Below, piece by piece: positions 1 to 10,617 of a stretch of DNA of 64,000 bases. The number at the start of each line of letters is the position of its first letter. Position 1 is the stretch's first letter. A program made the position numbers and the translations under genes. The DNA comes from Tetraselmis striata (Eukaryota > Chlorophyta > Chlorodendrophyceae > Chlorodendrales > Chlorodendraceae), in contig VCJN01002976.1 in assembly GCA_006384855.1 (NCBI GenBank), positions 52,161 to 116,160 on the forward strand, given 5' to 3'. The notes beneath the pieces are model-generated. The model was given only the letters and a program-made list of their open reading frames with translations, did not search any database and had not been told where the DNA came from.

Positions 1-1826
1 GCATGTCGCGCACGCGGCGGGGGTTGTTGCAGCGAGTCTATGCTAGCGGGCATGGTGCCTTGGGCGGCATTCTCTCTGTCGGAGTGCATACGGCCAAGTC
101 TGATGCGTCTGATCGTGCTCATTCCGCACCCTCTTCAGTTGCTGCTTCCACCTCGCATTTGCTTTAGTGGACGTTTCCTACTGCCTTTTTGGGTGAGTTC
201 CCGGTCGCCTTTTGCAGCTATCATATAATTATAGTACATCAATTAGACCCATTACATGAGTGTGGAATCCAGAGAGCCGCAAGGATCAATCGTAGTAGTC
301 GCTATATTGTACAGTCCCGCGTCCGCCGACCCGCCGACCCGAGGCATGGCGTTCATCGACGGACGGGCAGCGAGGCGGACGGGCGACGGTCGTAGTACGG
401 CGTCCGGAGACGGACGAACGACGGCGTCCGGCTTCCGGGTCCGATATACATGGCGCTTCGCGCCATGCCCGCCCCGCCGTAGACCTGACGAACGGCGACG
501 ACCGGCCCAACCGGCGGCGGCCGGGCGGCCGGTACCCGTAGAACCGGTAGATGTAGTCAACTACAGGTACGCGCAACGGTTATTTTAGCATGATGCGCGG
601 AATAATGACGGAATCTATAACGGATACATTGTCGATCTATCTAATAATCTATGTGAAACCGTTCCGAAAGTCGGCGACAGAGTCACAGACAGACTCACCT
701 CGTAATTGATATGGCATGTAGGTGTTGTTACACGGATAGCATCTAGAGAATGCACGGAAAGTAGTACTGGGGAAGGGAAAGCCTACATTTAAGCAAATAA
801 ACTCACGTAGCGCCGCGCCGAACTATCTACGGTACCGTTCGCGCCCCGAAAACGCGCCCCGAAAACGCACCTCCTCGTCGTACCAGTATGTATCGGTACG
901 AGTACAGTAGTATTAGCTAAGTGCGAGTCCCGCTTGCCAAAAGAGCATGTGACTGATTACAAGGCACCACGCCACACTTGTTGAACATGGTGGGTTGGGT
1001 GGGTGCGAGAAGCCCTACAACGAAGGGGCTGAGCGCGATGGCTCGCTTCCTACGTCTTATAGCTAGTGAGGAGTGAGGCAGAGAAGGTCGGGGGCTGTCG
1101 GCCGCCCGCTTGCTCATCTGCAAGTTATTCCTTTCTAGAAGTGTCCAACGACGGCAGTTGTGCCGCACCCGGACTAACATTAGTACATGCACGAACCGCC
1201 GACTACCACTGCGGGGCCGCCACTCGGCCTTGCTGAATAAACTCAGCGAAAGCCGCCACTCAGTCCTGTCTTGGATTCGGAAAAAAATCAGTGAAGTTTA
1301 AACCAGTGACGACTAGACAAGCAGTCCGAGTCCCGTTTGGCAAATGACACGTAGCCCACAGCAACCGCAGCAAGGGCGGTCACTGTGCCAATTAGCTCGC
1401 AAGGGCACCCTGCAAGGCGAAACAAGAAAAAAAGAATCTGCCGCACGGGGTGTCGATGAAGCCGGGAAGAATGTAGTCAAGCATCGCGCCGTTGCCGACC
1501 GCCCAGCCATCAAGCCATCAAGCCAACGCGTAGTAGGCGCATGGGCACCCTTGCGGCCTATGCGGCGGAAGCAACTACGCCGCCTCGAAGCTGAGGGGGG
1601 TAGTCCACACAACCCGTGCGGTGGGTTGGCGCCGACTGCCCGGTAGGCAGCTACCACCCAAGCCGTGATGGGGGCCGAAGTCCACGACACGGGCAAGTCG
1701 CCGGGCAGCTGCTAGAAATGGGTAGCGGCTAGGTACATGACAGCCATACAGCCGTGCGGCGGACAAAGTGCCGGAGCATGTCGGCCAGCAAGGGGTGCGA
1801 AGCTGTCGCAAACTGCAGCACGGGCA
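1..1826. other. No gene recognised; repeat-rich flank
   Basis: I see no open frame here with a recognisable domain. The stretch holds a GC-rich dispersed repeat (320-545), and around 190-235 a diverged relative of the micro-retroposon described at 25804 (shared words such as TCGCCTTTTGCAGCTA and TAATTATA). The overlapping frames at 1313-1811 look like chance openings of GC-rich sequence. Confidence 0.5.
320..545 (+). repeat. GC-rich dispersed repeat, copy 1 (partner at 53695-53850)
   Basis: The segment shares long stretches with 53695-53850 in the same orientation: a GGGCGACGGTCGTA word, repeats of GGCGTCCGG, a GGCATGGCG/CGCGCCATGCCCGCCC block and a following CCTGACGA...GACCGGCCC word. Its coding openings run in several frames at once, so it is better read as a repeat than as a gene. 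Confidence 0.6.
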
Positions 1827-2665
1827 CTAGCACCGCCGGGCGGCCGCGTTGCTTGACGACGCGGCAATATAGTGATGTAATGGAACGCAAATCCAACCCC
1901 CAAATCCGAGGCAAGGCAGCCGATGCTCGTACATGCCCGAGCGGTGACAAAACATGCTGAATTTGATCGCGGTAGAGGCCAAAACCCGGCATAGGTAAAT
2001 TTCGCAGGTTGGCTCGCCTCTTAGCATGCGCTGAACAATCATGGCGCAGTCGTGCGCGTCGTCGGCCGGCAACGGCGCGTCTTGGCCACTGTTACTATGG
2101 CCTTCTGAGCGAGCTCCCATATCCGCGGATCGCTCGGTAGGGTTCGTGAGCGGGCCGAGCGCCATAGGCTTGCGAAGGTGGTCGCGGAGGTAGTCGATGA
2201 TCCGGACAGGTAGGGCGCGAGACGCGAGGCGTTCAGCATGTTGCGCCCACGATCGGCAACCCAAGAGACGTAGCGGACAATCGTGGCCACGTCCGCCTCC
2301 ATCGGCATGATGCCGTCCGCGGCGCAAAATGCGAAGTAGATCTTAAGCATCGACGCATCGGCCTTGATCGACCGTGGCTTGACCGTAGCGGACATGAAGT
2401 CCACCGCGCACGCGGCGCCCGATGTCGTCCCCGCCCAGCAGCCATAGGACGCCGGGCCGCAAAGTTGCGGGCCACGGAGTTTACTGTACATCCGACGACA
2501 GTAAACTCGTACCGGCGCGTGCGACCGCGCGCCGCGCCACCCAAGCGTGGCATCGTACCGACCGGAGTCGCCAAGGCCGCCGCCGCCGCAATCAGGCGCG
2601 CCCGCCCGACGCGATGGGCTGCGTAGAAGAACGCTGAAGGGAAGGCGGAAGAGCATCACGCTCAA
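1827..2665 (-). pseudogene. Possible tyrosine-recombinase N-terminal remnant, frameshifted
   Basis: Two overlapping minus-strand frames (2665-2039, then 2327-1827) look like one broken protein. The first contains a helix-rich stretch with SIKADASMLKIYFAFCAAD, then DVATIVRYVSWVADRG and a YLSG motif. This resembles the core-binding domain of phage-integrase-type recombinases of DIRS or Crypton-like elements. The second frame continues with IIDYLRDHLRKPMALGPLT. No catalytic R-H-R-Y set can be seen, so any such gene is truncated. The family assignment is inferred from the general helix pattern only. A chance GC-rich frame is the main alternative. Confidence 0.3.
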
Positions 2666-2815
2666 GCGCGGCCGCCCAACCTAGTAAACCCTTAACCGGC
2701 AAGGGAGGCGAGCTGGCGCGCGGGCACCACGCACGCGCTTGTTGCGGGCCGCTCGGCATAGTAGATCGCGTGAGGTGGGCCAGCTGTCGCAGTTTTTCGG
2801 GGGGAGGGGTGGGGT

Positions 2816-2832
2816 GGGGGGGGGGGGGGGGG
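2816..2832 (+). repeat. Poly-G tract (17 G)
   Basis: An uninterrupted run of G preceded by shorter G runs (GGGGAGGGGTGGGG). It is one of 22 runs of 13 or more G or C in the window. Confidence 0.95.
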
Positions 2833-4028
2833 CGAAACGTCAAAGCCTCTGGGTCCAACTCCAAGCCTATTTGTTGTAGGCGTTGTGTGGGGTCGAGGTT
2901 GGCCTTGGTGGGGTGTCGCGAGAGGCCGAGGCGGCCCTAGCCGCTCTTTTCCATCGCACGCAGACATAGGGCTTGCGCCTCGGTAAGCGTTAGGAACATG
3001 CAATCGTCCACGAACGGCATAGGTGGACATACTCATCACGTCCTCCGGTTGCGCAGCTTTCGGCGCGAGGGCTTGGGCGACCGGGAGTAGGTCGCGAAGT
3101 CGGGCTGCCGCAGGTAGTATCGAACCATCTCCCCATAAGCACTAGCCTCCCGGACAATCTCGTAATTATTCTATAATGGCCCGATATCGCGATTTTCCCA
3201 CGGAATGGGCGTGTAATCGCCGTATATACAATGTAATCGCCACTTTTATGCTCGGTAGTCGCAATGACGTGCCTGGCTCGCCCGCACTCCGTAATATGCG
3301 CTACGAAGAGCCCGTTGTGCCATCCCCATAGTACATGGGATCCACATCTCGCCTCGCGCGGCTACCCGTAATCGTTGGGACTCTCGCCACAGTGCACTTA
3401 TTTAACGCCTCACAAGCTCCGTGGCGACGCAACGGCCAGCGGTACCCTAGCTAGGTCTCAAACCGGATAAGTTGAAATCGCGCGGAAAATTTAACATGAT
3501 GCATCGCAGCAGCGTGAGCGCCAGTGACTAGCTCTTAACGACCCCCGCCGCTGCGAGCCGCCGGCGCCGAGTAGTGGTGTGCCATGTTGGGGCGTCGCAA
3601 CTCCAAGCGCCGTATTCCCTAAGGGAAGGAGGGCTGGACGCCTTCCAAGGGGACTTGGGTAGAGGTGACCAAGAAAATGGTGCGCTGCTGCGCGTATGGC
3701 GCCTCTTTTGCGAAGACTCGGTTCTACGGTAAGCACAGATGGACGGAGGCGTGCGCCAAGCCGGACCCTGTCAGACCGAAACGCGGGGTGAGCCGGGTGA
3801 TGCATCGATACCGTCGCCGCCGCCATCGCCCCCGCCACCCTCTCCGCCGCTCTCGTCTCCCCAAAACAAATCAGCGAGCCCCGCACTACCCAACGGCGGG
3901 GAGGGGCGTTCGGTGTCGTCTGATGGTGCCCACGCAACAAGCATGGCAGCGCATGAGATGAATGCCGAGATTTACGTGGGCGCTATCATAATCAAGACGT
4001 ACGGGATGCGGGGGGGGTTTCTCGGCCA
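2833..4028. other. No gene recognised
   Basis: Overlapping short frames occur on both strands (for example 3491-3940 minus and 3665-3961 plus) but none carries a domain I recognise. The composition is GC-rich, which opens frames by chance. Confidence 0.45.
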
Positions 4029-4274
4029 ATGACCCCCCCCCCCACGCTTCCTCGTTGCCCTCCCTGGCGTCCCGTTACACCTGCCATATGCCCACCGCCG
4101 CTTTGTGACAGCCACCCGTGTGTATCATCCAACATCCATGTCGTCAGTTGGAGATGGGATAACGAGGACGCAGACCTGGCGGATAGGGAGATGGTGATGA
4201 AGGTGATTTACAACGACGGCGACTCGGAAGAGATAACTGAGTCGGAGATACAACCGCTATACTTGACGACATAG
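4029..4274 (+). CDS. Tudor-like coding fragment, unassigned gene
   Basis: The 81-residue frame ends with MVMKVIYNDGDSEEITESEI and then LYLTT before a stop. The core 'V-x-Y-x-DGDSEE-(x)n-E' is the pattern seen in Tudor/PWWP-like beta-barrel segments of many protist proteins. The frame is too short for a full gene and no splice structure could be fixed. It may be one exon of a multi-exon gene or decayed element covering about 4.0-8.6 kb, together with the segments at 4915, 6130, 7035, 7456 and 8126. No function is proposed. Confidence 0.3.
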   Translation: MTPPPTLPRCPPWRPVTPAICPPPLCDSHPCVSSNIHVVSWRWDNEDADLADREMVMKVIYNDGDSEEITESEIQPLYLTT

Positions 4275-4914
4275 CAGCTGAGCGATTTCACTCGCATGCT
4301 GACTCAAGGTGCCATTGACGACCTACCGGCGGTGCGTCCCTTGCGCACCCACCGACGGTGCCTTCGGGGGGTGCTTGCCCGCGTTGTTGCCCTTATAGTT
4401 TAGGTGTTGGTAAGAATATACCACTGGCAAGGTGCAAACGATGATTTGCTGAAGATGACGGTTACACGTGCGTTCGTTTACATGCTTGCGTGCATGTAGT
4501 GCACCTGGCATGAGCTACGTGAACTTATGGACGCCGACAGCGACGCCGACGGAATTGTCGCGGGGTTGTGGAAGGCAACCCCTCTGACAGTTCCTGGCTG
4601 CAGCGACAGCGACGGTGAAGGAGACGCGGGCGCGAGGTATGACTTCTGTACCGGGACCATCAACGCTCGAGGGAAGTAAGACGGCGGGAAGAGGCGAGCA
4701 TGTATCGTGTCGACTGCCCCTCGTTCCATGTGTGGCGCCTACTAGTCCGTTGCTAACACCTGCTTCTCCGCCCCCTTCGGAACATATGCCGTCAGTTGTA
4801 CACCGGTGCCGACGCCACCTGATGGAGGCCGCGCTCAGTCTCTGCGAGTGAAAGCTGACGCACAACATAAAGACGGCGGCGTTCGAGAGGCCGTCGAAGC
4901 TGCTAAAGTAATAC

Positions 4915-5103
4915 ATGCTATCAAAGGACACGTCTGAGCTTACCGAGACGTGGTACCATGTGGAGCGGTGCATGGACGTCCCGGGCATAAAGTACATCGT
5001 TCACTGCTGCCCGTGCGACGAGCATCGGTACGGCCACTCCCTGGATGGTGACGAGAGCTACGACGACCGCTGCCCTCGCTGCAATCTGGCGCGGGACACC
5101 CGA
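4915..5103 (+). CDS. Cys-rich (CxC/CxxC) coding-like segment, unassigned
   Basis: The frame reads MLSKDTSELTETWYHVERC and continues through VHCCPCDEHRYGHS and DDRCPRCNLARDT. The paired CPC...CPRC clusters around acidic/His residues suggest a small zinc-binding unit. Similar arrangements are found upstream of the catalytic core in some CACTA (tnp2-like) transposases, but no catalytic part is visible nearby. Downstream the frame runs into low-complexity sequence and a C22 tract (5182-5203), which in this window often sits in introns. Confidence 0.3.
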
Positions 5104-5181
5104 GTCACTGCGTCACCCGCGCCCCGCCACCCCTCAACCGCGCAAGTTTTTCTACAACTTAAACGTCTGTGCGGTGATGCG

Positions 5182-5203
5182 CCCCCCCCCCCCCCCCCCC
5201 CCC
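5182..5203 (+). repeat. Poly-C tract (22 C)
   Basis: An uninterrupted run of C. By analogy with the SEL1L introns downstream it may lie in an intron of an unassigned gene. Confidence 0.95.
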
Positions 5204-6129
5204 AACTTCCGTTTGCCCCACTTCATCGGCAGCATTGTCAGCGCAAAGATAATTGGGTTATTGTTGATGTTGCACGAAACGCAATTTAGGTGGCGGAGTA
5301 ATTATTTTGGGATGAGGAATTGGCTCTGCGCTGAGGCACATGCACAGACCAATCTATCAATGGGTTTTGGAACTCTTAAGCCTACAAGGCCACGGATGCT
5401 GCCACCAACGGGCATTTTTTTGTCACAAAGACAACGGGGTGTATGATTTATGTGGAGATGGGGTGGAGCTGCACTACAGCGGAGCATATTCTTGCTGGAT
5501 ATCTGGCATTAGGTTCGTACCCTAGTGTTGTTACATGCTGCGAGATATATGAGTATGAAGTAACTTGACAGTTGAATCAGCGATGCGTCGATTTTTCGGA
5601 AAATTTTAAAGGAACGGGTTCTATATCACTGGCCTACAGTTCCATGAATTGCATTGCCAGCGCTCTGAAGTAGCGACTAGGAACTCGCGTGTGGCTTGCA
5701 TAGAAGTACATGTCAGCAGATAAGCGCTTGTGACGACTAGCGAGTACCATTTTTTCCATTACCAGCAGCGAGAAGCGAGTACCAGTACCAGTACCTCCCA
5801 GCCGTGAGATCGTAATCGGACGGCTGTGTAATTAAGAACCGTGGGTGGGCGGGCGGGCGGGCGGGCGGGCGGGCGGACGGACGGGCGGGTGGATTATATT
5901 AATACTTCGTAGTACATGCCAGTAGATAAACGTTTTAGTCACGCACCTATAGGGCCCGATCCGCACTATACGGGTACCCATACGGCAATAAAGCTCACCG
6001 CCGAAAAATCGACGCTTCGCTGGATAGCCATAGTTCGGTGCTTGTTTTGACCTGATGTAGTGCGGTGGTGTGGCGTATTAAGGTAGGTGTCAAGACATAC
6101 CATCATCAAATCGGAGGGAGAAGCGCAAC
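5204..6129. other. No gene recognised; contains GGGC microsatellite
   Basis: Short frames near 5300-5525 have no recognised domain. From about 5530 the sequence is AT-richer and rich in GTAC words (for example AGTACCAGTACCAGTACC near 5785), then passes into the GGGC microsatellite at 5841. Confidence 0.5.
5841..5892 (+). repeat. Microsatellite (GGGC)n grading into (GGAC)n
   Basis: About a dozen tetranucleotide units of GGGC/GGAC in tandem. Confidence 0.95.
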
Positions 6130-6399
6130 GTGAAGGTGTTGCTTGATCATCATCCCAGGGCCATTGAAATATATGTGGAGGAGACACTCATCAAGGCAAT
6201 TGCCGGAACGCGGAGCGCGGAGGGCACACGGACTGTTTTGCACGTGTATGAGGTGTCTGACAACGATGGCAAGAAGTCCATAGCGCGCCGATACTTGCAA
6301 CATCATGTGTGCACCAACTACCTTCAACATGAAGTGGGCATGCTGGCCTGCGATTGGCTGCATGCGGCATATAACACTGCCCTGCACAATGTGGGATGA
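6130..6399 (+). CDS. Coding-like segment, unassigned
   Basis: An 89-residue frame with balanced amphipathic composition (VKVLLDHHPRAIEIYVEETL; TVLHVYEVSDNDGKKSIARR). It reads like genuine protein rather than translated repeat. A neighbouring frame at 6350-6540 continues with MWDDGPHIYIGAFFADVHGR and FEAMKRGGVTSWHGCSYYLL, consistent with an intron or frameshift between them. I recognise no family. Confidence 0.3.
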   Translation: MKVLLDHHPRAIEIYVEETLIKAIAGTRSAEGTRTVLHVYEVSDNDGKKSIARRYLQHHVCTNYLQHEVGMLACDWLHAAYNTALHNVG

Positions 6400-6797
6400 T
6401 GGACCACATATATACATTGGCGCCTTCTTTGCTGACGTGCATGGACGCTTCGAGGCTATGAAGCGTGGTGGAGTTACATCGTGGCACGGCTGCTCCTACT
6501 ATCTGCTACAGAGTACAGAGGGCAAGGACAAGAAAAAAGGTATGACTGCATGCGTTATGTATGTAGGCAGGTATCGTATGTTACTACTATGGATGATGCT
6601 GATCATACATGGGCGGCTTCGGTGCAGGCAAGTACTACTTCGAACTCTGCCGTCGAGACGCCCCTTACTGCGACGGCTATACAGCATACGGCGTGCACAT
6701 GGTGGCTGGTGATGGACGCATCGCAGGAAAAGACTGCCGACGATGACTATGCACCCATCATTGCCTACTGTCTCCATTTGTCTACTTTCCCAAGGCC

Positions 6798-6810
6798 GGG
6801 GGGGGGGGGG
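6798..6810 (+). repeat. Poly-G tract (13 G)
   Basis: An uninterrupted run of G between the coding-like segments at 6130 and 7035. Confidence 0.95.
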
Positions 6811-7034
6811 TGGAGCATCTCATGAGCTGGTTTCACTGCAAATTTCGGGAGTCGACCAGTATAGAACAAGATCTTGGCTGCCGGTATCTATCTGCCCATT
6901 GCATGATGGGAGACATTACGGCGGCCGTTGGCCCGGTGCCCTCGTCCACGCCCCACGGGATGTTGGGGTACGGCAGGAAGCCTGCCTTGAGTGCTGCAGC
7001 TGCACTTGCTAGGTGCGGGTAGTAATCGGGGACG

Positions 7035-7268
7035 ATGCCACCCGCCAGGTCGGCTTCTCAATTCTTGGCAGCCTCCATCAGTCTGCGCACATTGGTCATC
7101 GGCTATGCTTTCGCGGACATACTGAACGACTGCGCTGAGCAAAAGCTGTACGACGAAGCCAGGAAGAAGCTCCTGCTTGAGGCAGGTTTTCAAGTGTCCG
7201 ATTCGGGTGTGGTCTCGCTGTTTTTATTTTACCTCGTGCGTATCCGTGCGTACGTGCCCAGATCTTGA
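7035..7268 (+). CDS. Coding-like segment, unassigned
   Basis: The frame includes SLRTLVIGYAFADILNDCAE and QKLYDEARKKLLLEAGFQVS, which looks like helical protein. It then loses protein-like character about 20 residues before its stop, as if the real exon ended there. No domain is identified. Confidence 0.3.
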   Translation: MPPARSASQFLAASISLRTLVIGYAFADILNDCAEQKLYDEARKKLLLEAGFQVSDSGVVSLFLFYLVRIRAYVPRS

Positions 7269-7455
7269 ACCCAGCACCCGGCACAACCCCTCTCCCCATA
7301 CATGATCATAGGCACTGGCACTTGCATAGAACGCCTCCGTCGATGGTGCATCCCATACTCTCACTACGAGCTGCGGGGTTTGGAGTCCACCCTGAAAGGT
7401 AAAGAGTCGGCGGGTGGCTGACATGACTGCGTGGAGGATTTGAATTTCACAGGCG

Positions 7456-8039
7456 TTGACCGCCCCGTGCCGCGTTTTTGTTGTTGCTCCTACATCCAAA
7501 GACAAGGCGGTGTTGTCGGCTGTCTTTGACGATTGCTGGCCGCGCGACACTCAGACGGGGATCCCTTACCCTTTGAAGAAGACGCCGAGGTTTCCCAGCG
7601 CCGCGCCCCCGTATATCGAGCGGATATGCTACGCTACCTTCAACTACCGTGCCGGCTACACAACCGCAAACCACGTCAACGCCAAGGAGACCGTCCTGGC
7701 CGCGTTCCGAGAGTACATCCCTCCCCCTTCCTCCCAACCCCACTACTGCGACAATCCTTGTGGGTTGTGCTGACGGTGCACCTTGTGCTGTACATGAAGC
7801 ATGGGAACGTCAGGAACTACCTCGCTCGGCACTACTTCCTAGATGAGGGCAAGGACGGCCAAGCATGTAGGAAAAAGGGACCATCGCCGAGCGAGGACCG
7901 ACTCGCGAAGGCCCTCGACCTTGCAGATGCATGGCAGCAGAGCGAGCTGGGGAGGTACTACCAAGCCGGCAAGTGCCCCCCTTCGAACGTGATGTTCAAG
8001 GGCGAGGAGGAGGTCTGCGAGGTGACGCCGCAATGGTAG
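7456..8039 (+). CDS. Coding-like segment in two frames, unassigned
   Basis: The first frame (7456-7773) carries VFVVAPTSKDKAVLSAVFDD and ERICYATFNYRAGYTTANHV. The second (from about 7775 to 8039) carries LVLYMKHGNVRNYLARHYFL and then a Lys/Glu-rich stretch with ALDLADAWQQSELGRYYQAG, ending in a stop. The change of frame falls in C-rich sequence at 7710-7775, so an intron or an indel could join them. Both halves look coding. I recognise no family. Confidence 0.35.
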
Positions 8040-8125
8040 GCCGCAGGTGACGAGCCGCGTTTGTTTTCGCACTTGTTCGAATACAAAGCCACCGCCGCCG
8101 CGACGAGCATCAATCAACACGCATA

Positions 8126-8596
8126 TTGACTTTCGCAGTTCATGTGCCAGACCCCCGCCCAGTCCCTACGTTTGGCGGTAAGCCGATCGTATCGAGTGTT
8201 CAACGCAACAAGGTCATGTCGCTGCCGCTGGCGGGCACCGCTGCGTCGCCAAAGGTCAAGGGCTTGGTGGGTGTGCTAGCGCATCAACAGAAGAGGGCGG
8301 GCGGCATCATCAAGCACAACACCCACGCGGTCAAGAACCTCGCCGCCACGCAAGCCGTCCACGGCGACAACGTCGACGAAGGCAGTAGCCCGGAGCCCCC
8401 GGACAAGAAGGCCAAGCAGCCCGCCAAGCCGGCGGCTGGAGTGCCGGCCCGGGGCCGGGGCGGTGCCGGGGCCAAAGTAGGCGGTGGGGCGTTCGCGTGG
8501 CGGGGCGGCCGCAAGGCCGCCGTAGCCGCCGCTGCCTCCACTCACAAGCAACATGCCGGCCCCGTGGCGGTCCCAGCCGAAACTGGATGTAAATGA
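8126..8596 (+). CDS. Basic Lys/Ala/Pro/Gly-rich coding-like segment
   Basis: The 156-residue frame has an ordinary N-terminal half (VHVPDPRPVPTFGGKPIVSS) and a low-complexity basic C-terminal half with KKAKQPAKPAAGVPARGRGG and similar repeats, ending in a stop. It could be the tail of the gene suggested by the 7456-8039 segment, since frame and spacing allow a short intron. The antisense frames are shadows of it. Function unknown. Confidence 0.35.
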   Translation: MTFAVHVPDPRPVPTFGGKPIVSSVQRNKVMSLPLAGTAASPKVKGLVGVLAHQQKRAGGIIKHNTHAVKNLAATQAVHGDNVDEGSSPEPPDKKAKQPAKPAAGVPARGRGGAGAKVGGGAFAWRGGRKAAVAAAASTHKQHAGPVAVPAETGCK

Positions 8597-8971
8597 TTTA
8601 TTCCGCCCGCCCACTGCCGCGCGCCTCGCCGCCAACTGCCACGCGCGCGCAATCGCGGATTAGGTCAAAGCGCAGCGAGATTGTCGGGCTTCTAGAGGCA
8701 GATCCCGAATACTCCATTGTTGATGATGCGTCGCGATGATGAGTAATATGCGCCTGATACAATATGTTACGAGTATGTCACGGAATGGCGACAGACGAGT
8801 GTCATTATACTGGTAAGATTACATGATAAATACAAGGTATTACAGTATAATTACGAAGTGGAGCGAGAGCCTGCGTGTGGTGCGAAGTTGGACGAAGCTA
8901 CGAATCGGACTCGCACCGGCGGATGTAGCGGAAGAAGGAGAGCATGCGCAGTGTAATCTTGAAATTTGTAG

Positions 8972-9050
8972 TGGTACAAGTGGGAATTGAGCCCCGGTCT
9001 CTTGCCATGCATGCTCGCCACCTTAGCTCCGAAACCATGTTGATGTATCA
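8972..9050 (-). repeat. tRNA-derived repeat (SINE family 2), copy 1
   Basis: Read on the minus strand the segment contains GGTTTCGGAGCTAAGG followed about 30 nt later by GGCTCAATTCC, close to the polymerase III B-box GGTTCRANTCC. The leading words recur at 20690-20800 (minus) and 63185-63255 (plus). It is a diverged tRNA-like head, not a functional tRNA gene. Confidence 0.5.
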
Positions 9051-9235
9051 AGCTCGGATAAGTTGCCGATCGGACTTGGTTATCATCATCCGATAATCCT
9101 TTATAGGAGAGCTAATGTACCTGTCCGAACCGGGTCAATGCGCGCCCACACCACAGGATTGTACCACTTATTACTGCTACCTATCGTACTTTCCAAACAA
9201 CACGACGTGCAATCAAAGGTAGCGCGATATGGGGG

Positions 9236-9485
9236 TACATCCCTTGTCCGCTCGGTCGAGCGGTCGTTGCATACGTGAGCAGTCCCGGGATCAATTCTTG
9301 GTCGATGTATCTCGGCTATATCGTCCCGGGGTGCCATGGGTTTACCCGGTTGATGCATTAGCCCTTCGGGGTTCGAATGAGGCAATGGTCTACGGGATAT
9401 GCCAGACCTACGACTGCAGTTGGAGCAAGAGGTCAAGCGCTGGGGCGGCTTCGGCCAATGTCTTGGGGCGAACTTCACTTTTGAC
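9236..9485 (+). repeat. tRNA-derived SINE (family 1), copy 1
   Basis: The first 74 nt (9236-9309) are tRNA-like: TACATC at the start pairs with GATGTA at the end, with a D-arm CGCTCGGTCGAGCG. The B-box is decayed (GGGATCAATTC). The body that follows (CCCTTCGGGGTTCGAATGAG, GGCAATGGTCTACGG, TGCCAGACCTACGACTGCAG, CAAGAGGTCAAGCGCTGGGG) recurs at 10370-10544 (minus), 18770-18910 and 19145-19262, which defines the family. The copy ends where a LINE-tail fragment starts. Confidence 0.75.
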
Positions 9486-9640
9486 TGCAACGGAGCGTCG
9501 CCTAAATTCCGTCACTGACCTTTAAATAGAATTGCAGAATGCTTCGGCAATTTGCTGGTCGACTGCAACGGAGCGTCGCCTACTACCCAGGGCTTTCCGT
9601 AACTGGATCGCTGTCCGCTAAAATGCCGTTGTGGAGACGC
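9482..9640 (+). repeat. LINE 3'-tail fragment, plus orientation
   Basis: The words AAATTCCGTCACTG, TGCTTCGGCAATTTGCTGGT, ACGGAGCGTCGCCTACTACC and CAGGGCTTTCCGTAACTGGA match the 3' end of the LINE at 36540-36660. It directly abuts the SINE copy, and it is mirrored by 9835-10170 on the other strand. Confidence 0.6.
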
Positions 9641-9834
9641 TGCACGGGTTTCAGTGGTGCCAGTCCTGTCCCCTGGGCGGAAAAACCAAAAAACAAAGCG
9701 GATGCTGGTATATATGAGATAGGTCGCTAGAGTACTCGGTATTTCTCCTTATTTCGGGAGGTTGTCTCCCTTTTTTCTCGTCCCCCCCTTTTTTTTCGCC
9801 CCCGGAGCAGGACTTGCACCAGTGAACCCCTTGC

Positions 9835-10170
9835 AGCGTCTCTACGACGGCCGTTTTGGCAGCAATCCAGTTGCGGAAAGCCTTGAGTAGGCGACGCTCC
9901 GTTATAATATAGTCATCAAGCAAATGGCCGAAGCATTCTGCAAGACTAATTAGAGGCCAATGACGGAATTTCCAACACTGTTGGATCACCGTCTAAAACA
10001 CTGCCATCAAAATACCCGGCACTGACCACGAAAGGTCCGCTCTACCCGTTTTGGCGTCGGCCCATTCGAGTAATGCGAGTTGGGGCAAAACATTTCGGGA
10101 GTGCGATACATGTGCAACAAAGCAGGCAATGTGAGGGAGGGCCCGACGCCATAGCTGGAAAATTTCCCAT
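9835..10170 (-). repeat. LINE 3'-tail fragment, minus orientation
   Basis: The reverse complement matches the 3' region of the LINE at 36330-36660: CAGCTATGGCGTCGGGCCC, TTGCACATGTATCGCACTCC, TCGCATTACTCGAATGGGCC, TTTTGATGGCAGTGTTTTAG and the GTTGGAAATTCCGTCATTGG block. It is 5'-truncated and no coding frame is preserved. Confidence 0.7.
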
Positions 10171-10369
10171 TCCCATTAAAATCCAGGTCCCCTTGTTCAA
10201 ATACCATATGGGCTTCACTGATGCCAGCCCCGTCCCGGGGGAGGGAAAAACATGGGTTTAACCGCTTCACCGAGTCGCTACAGGCGGTAATAATCATATT
10301 ATTATCATTATTTAAAAATCCTTATAATATTTGTCCGGTCCGTCCGGCCGGCGTCGTCCCGTAATAAGT

Positions 10370-10617
10370 TAAAGTTCGCCCCGGGACATCGGCCGAAGCC
10401 GCCCCAGCACTTGACGTCGTGCGCCAACTGCAGTCGTAGGTCTGGCATATCCCGTAGACCATTGCCTCATTCGAACACCGAAGGGCTAAGGATTACTGCA
10501 TCAACCGAGTAAACCCGGGACACGCCGGGCCGATATTGCCGAAATACATCGGCCAGGAATCGAACCCGGGTCTCTCGCACACGAGACGACCGCTCTACCG
10601 AGCGGACAAGGGATGTA
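10370..10617 (-). repeat. tRNA-derived SINE (family 1), copy 2, best preserved
   Basis: On the minus strand the first 73 nt (10617-10545) fold as a tRNA: acceptor pairs TACATC/GATGTA, D-arm CGCTCGGTAGAGCG, anticodon-arm words TCTCG...CGAGA, and a perfect B-box GGTTCGATTCC. The family body then follows (GGTTTACTCGGTTGATGCAG, CCCTTCGG, GGCAATGGTCTACGGGATAT, TGCCAGACCTACGACTGCAG). The tRNA identity is not resolved because the anticodon loop is irregular. Together with 9236-9640 it forms a large inverted repeat. Confidence 0.8.
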
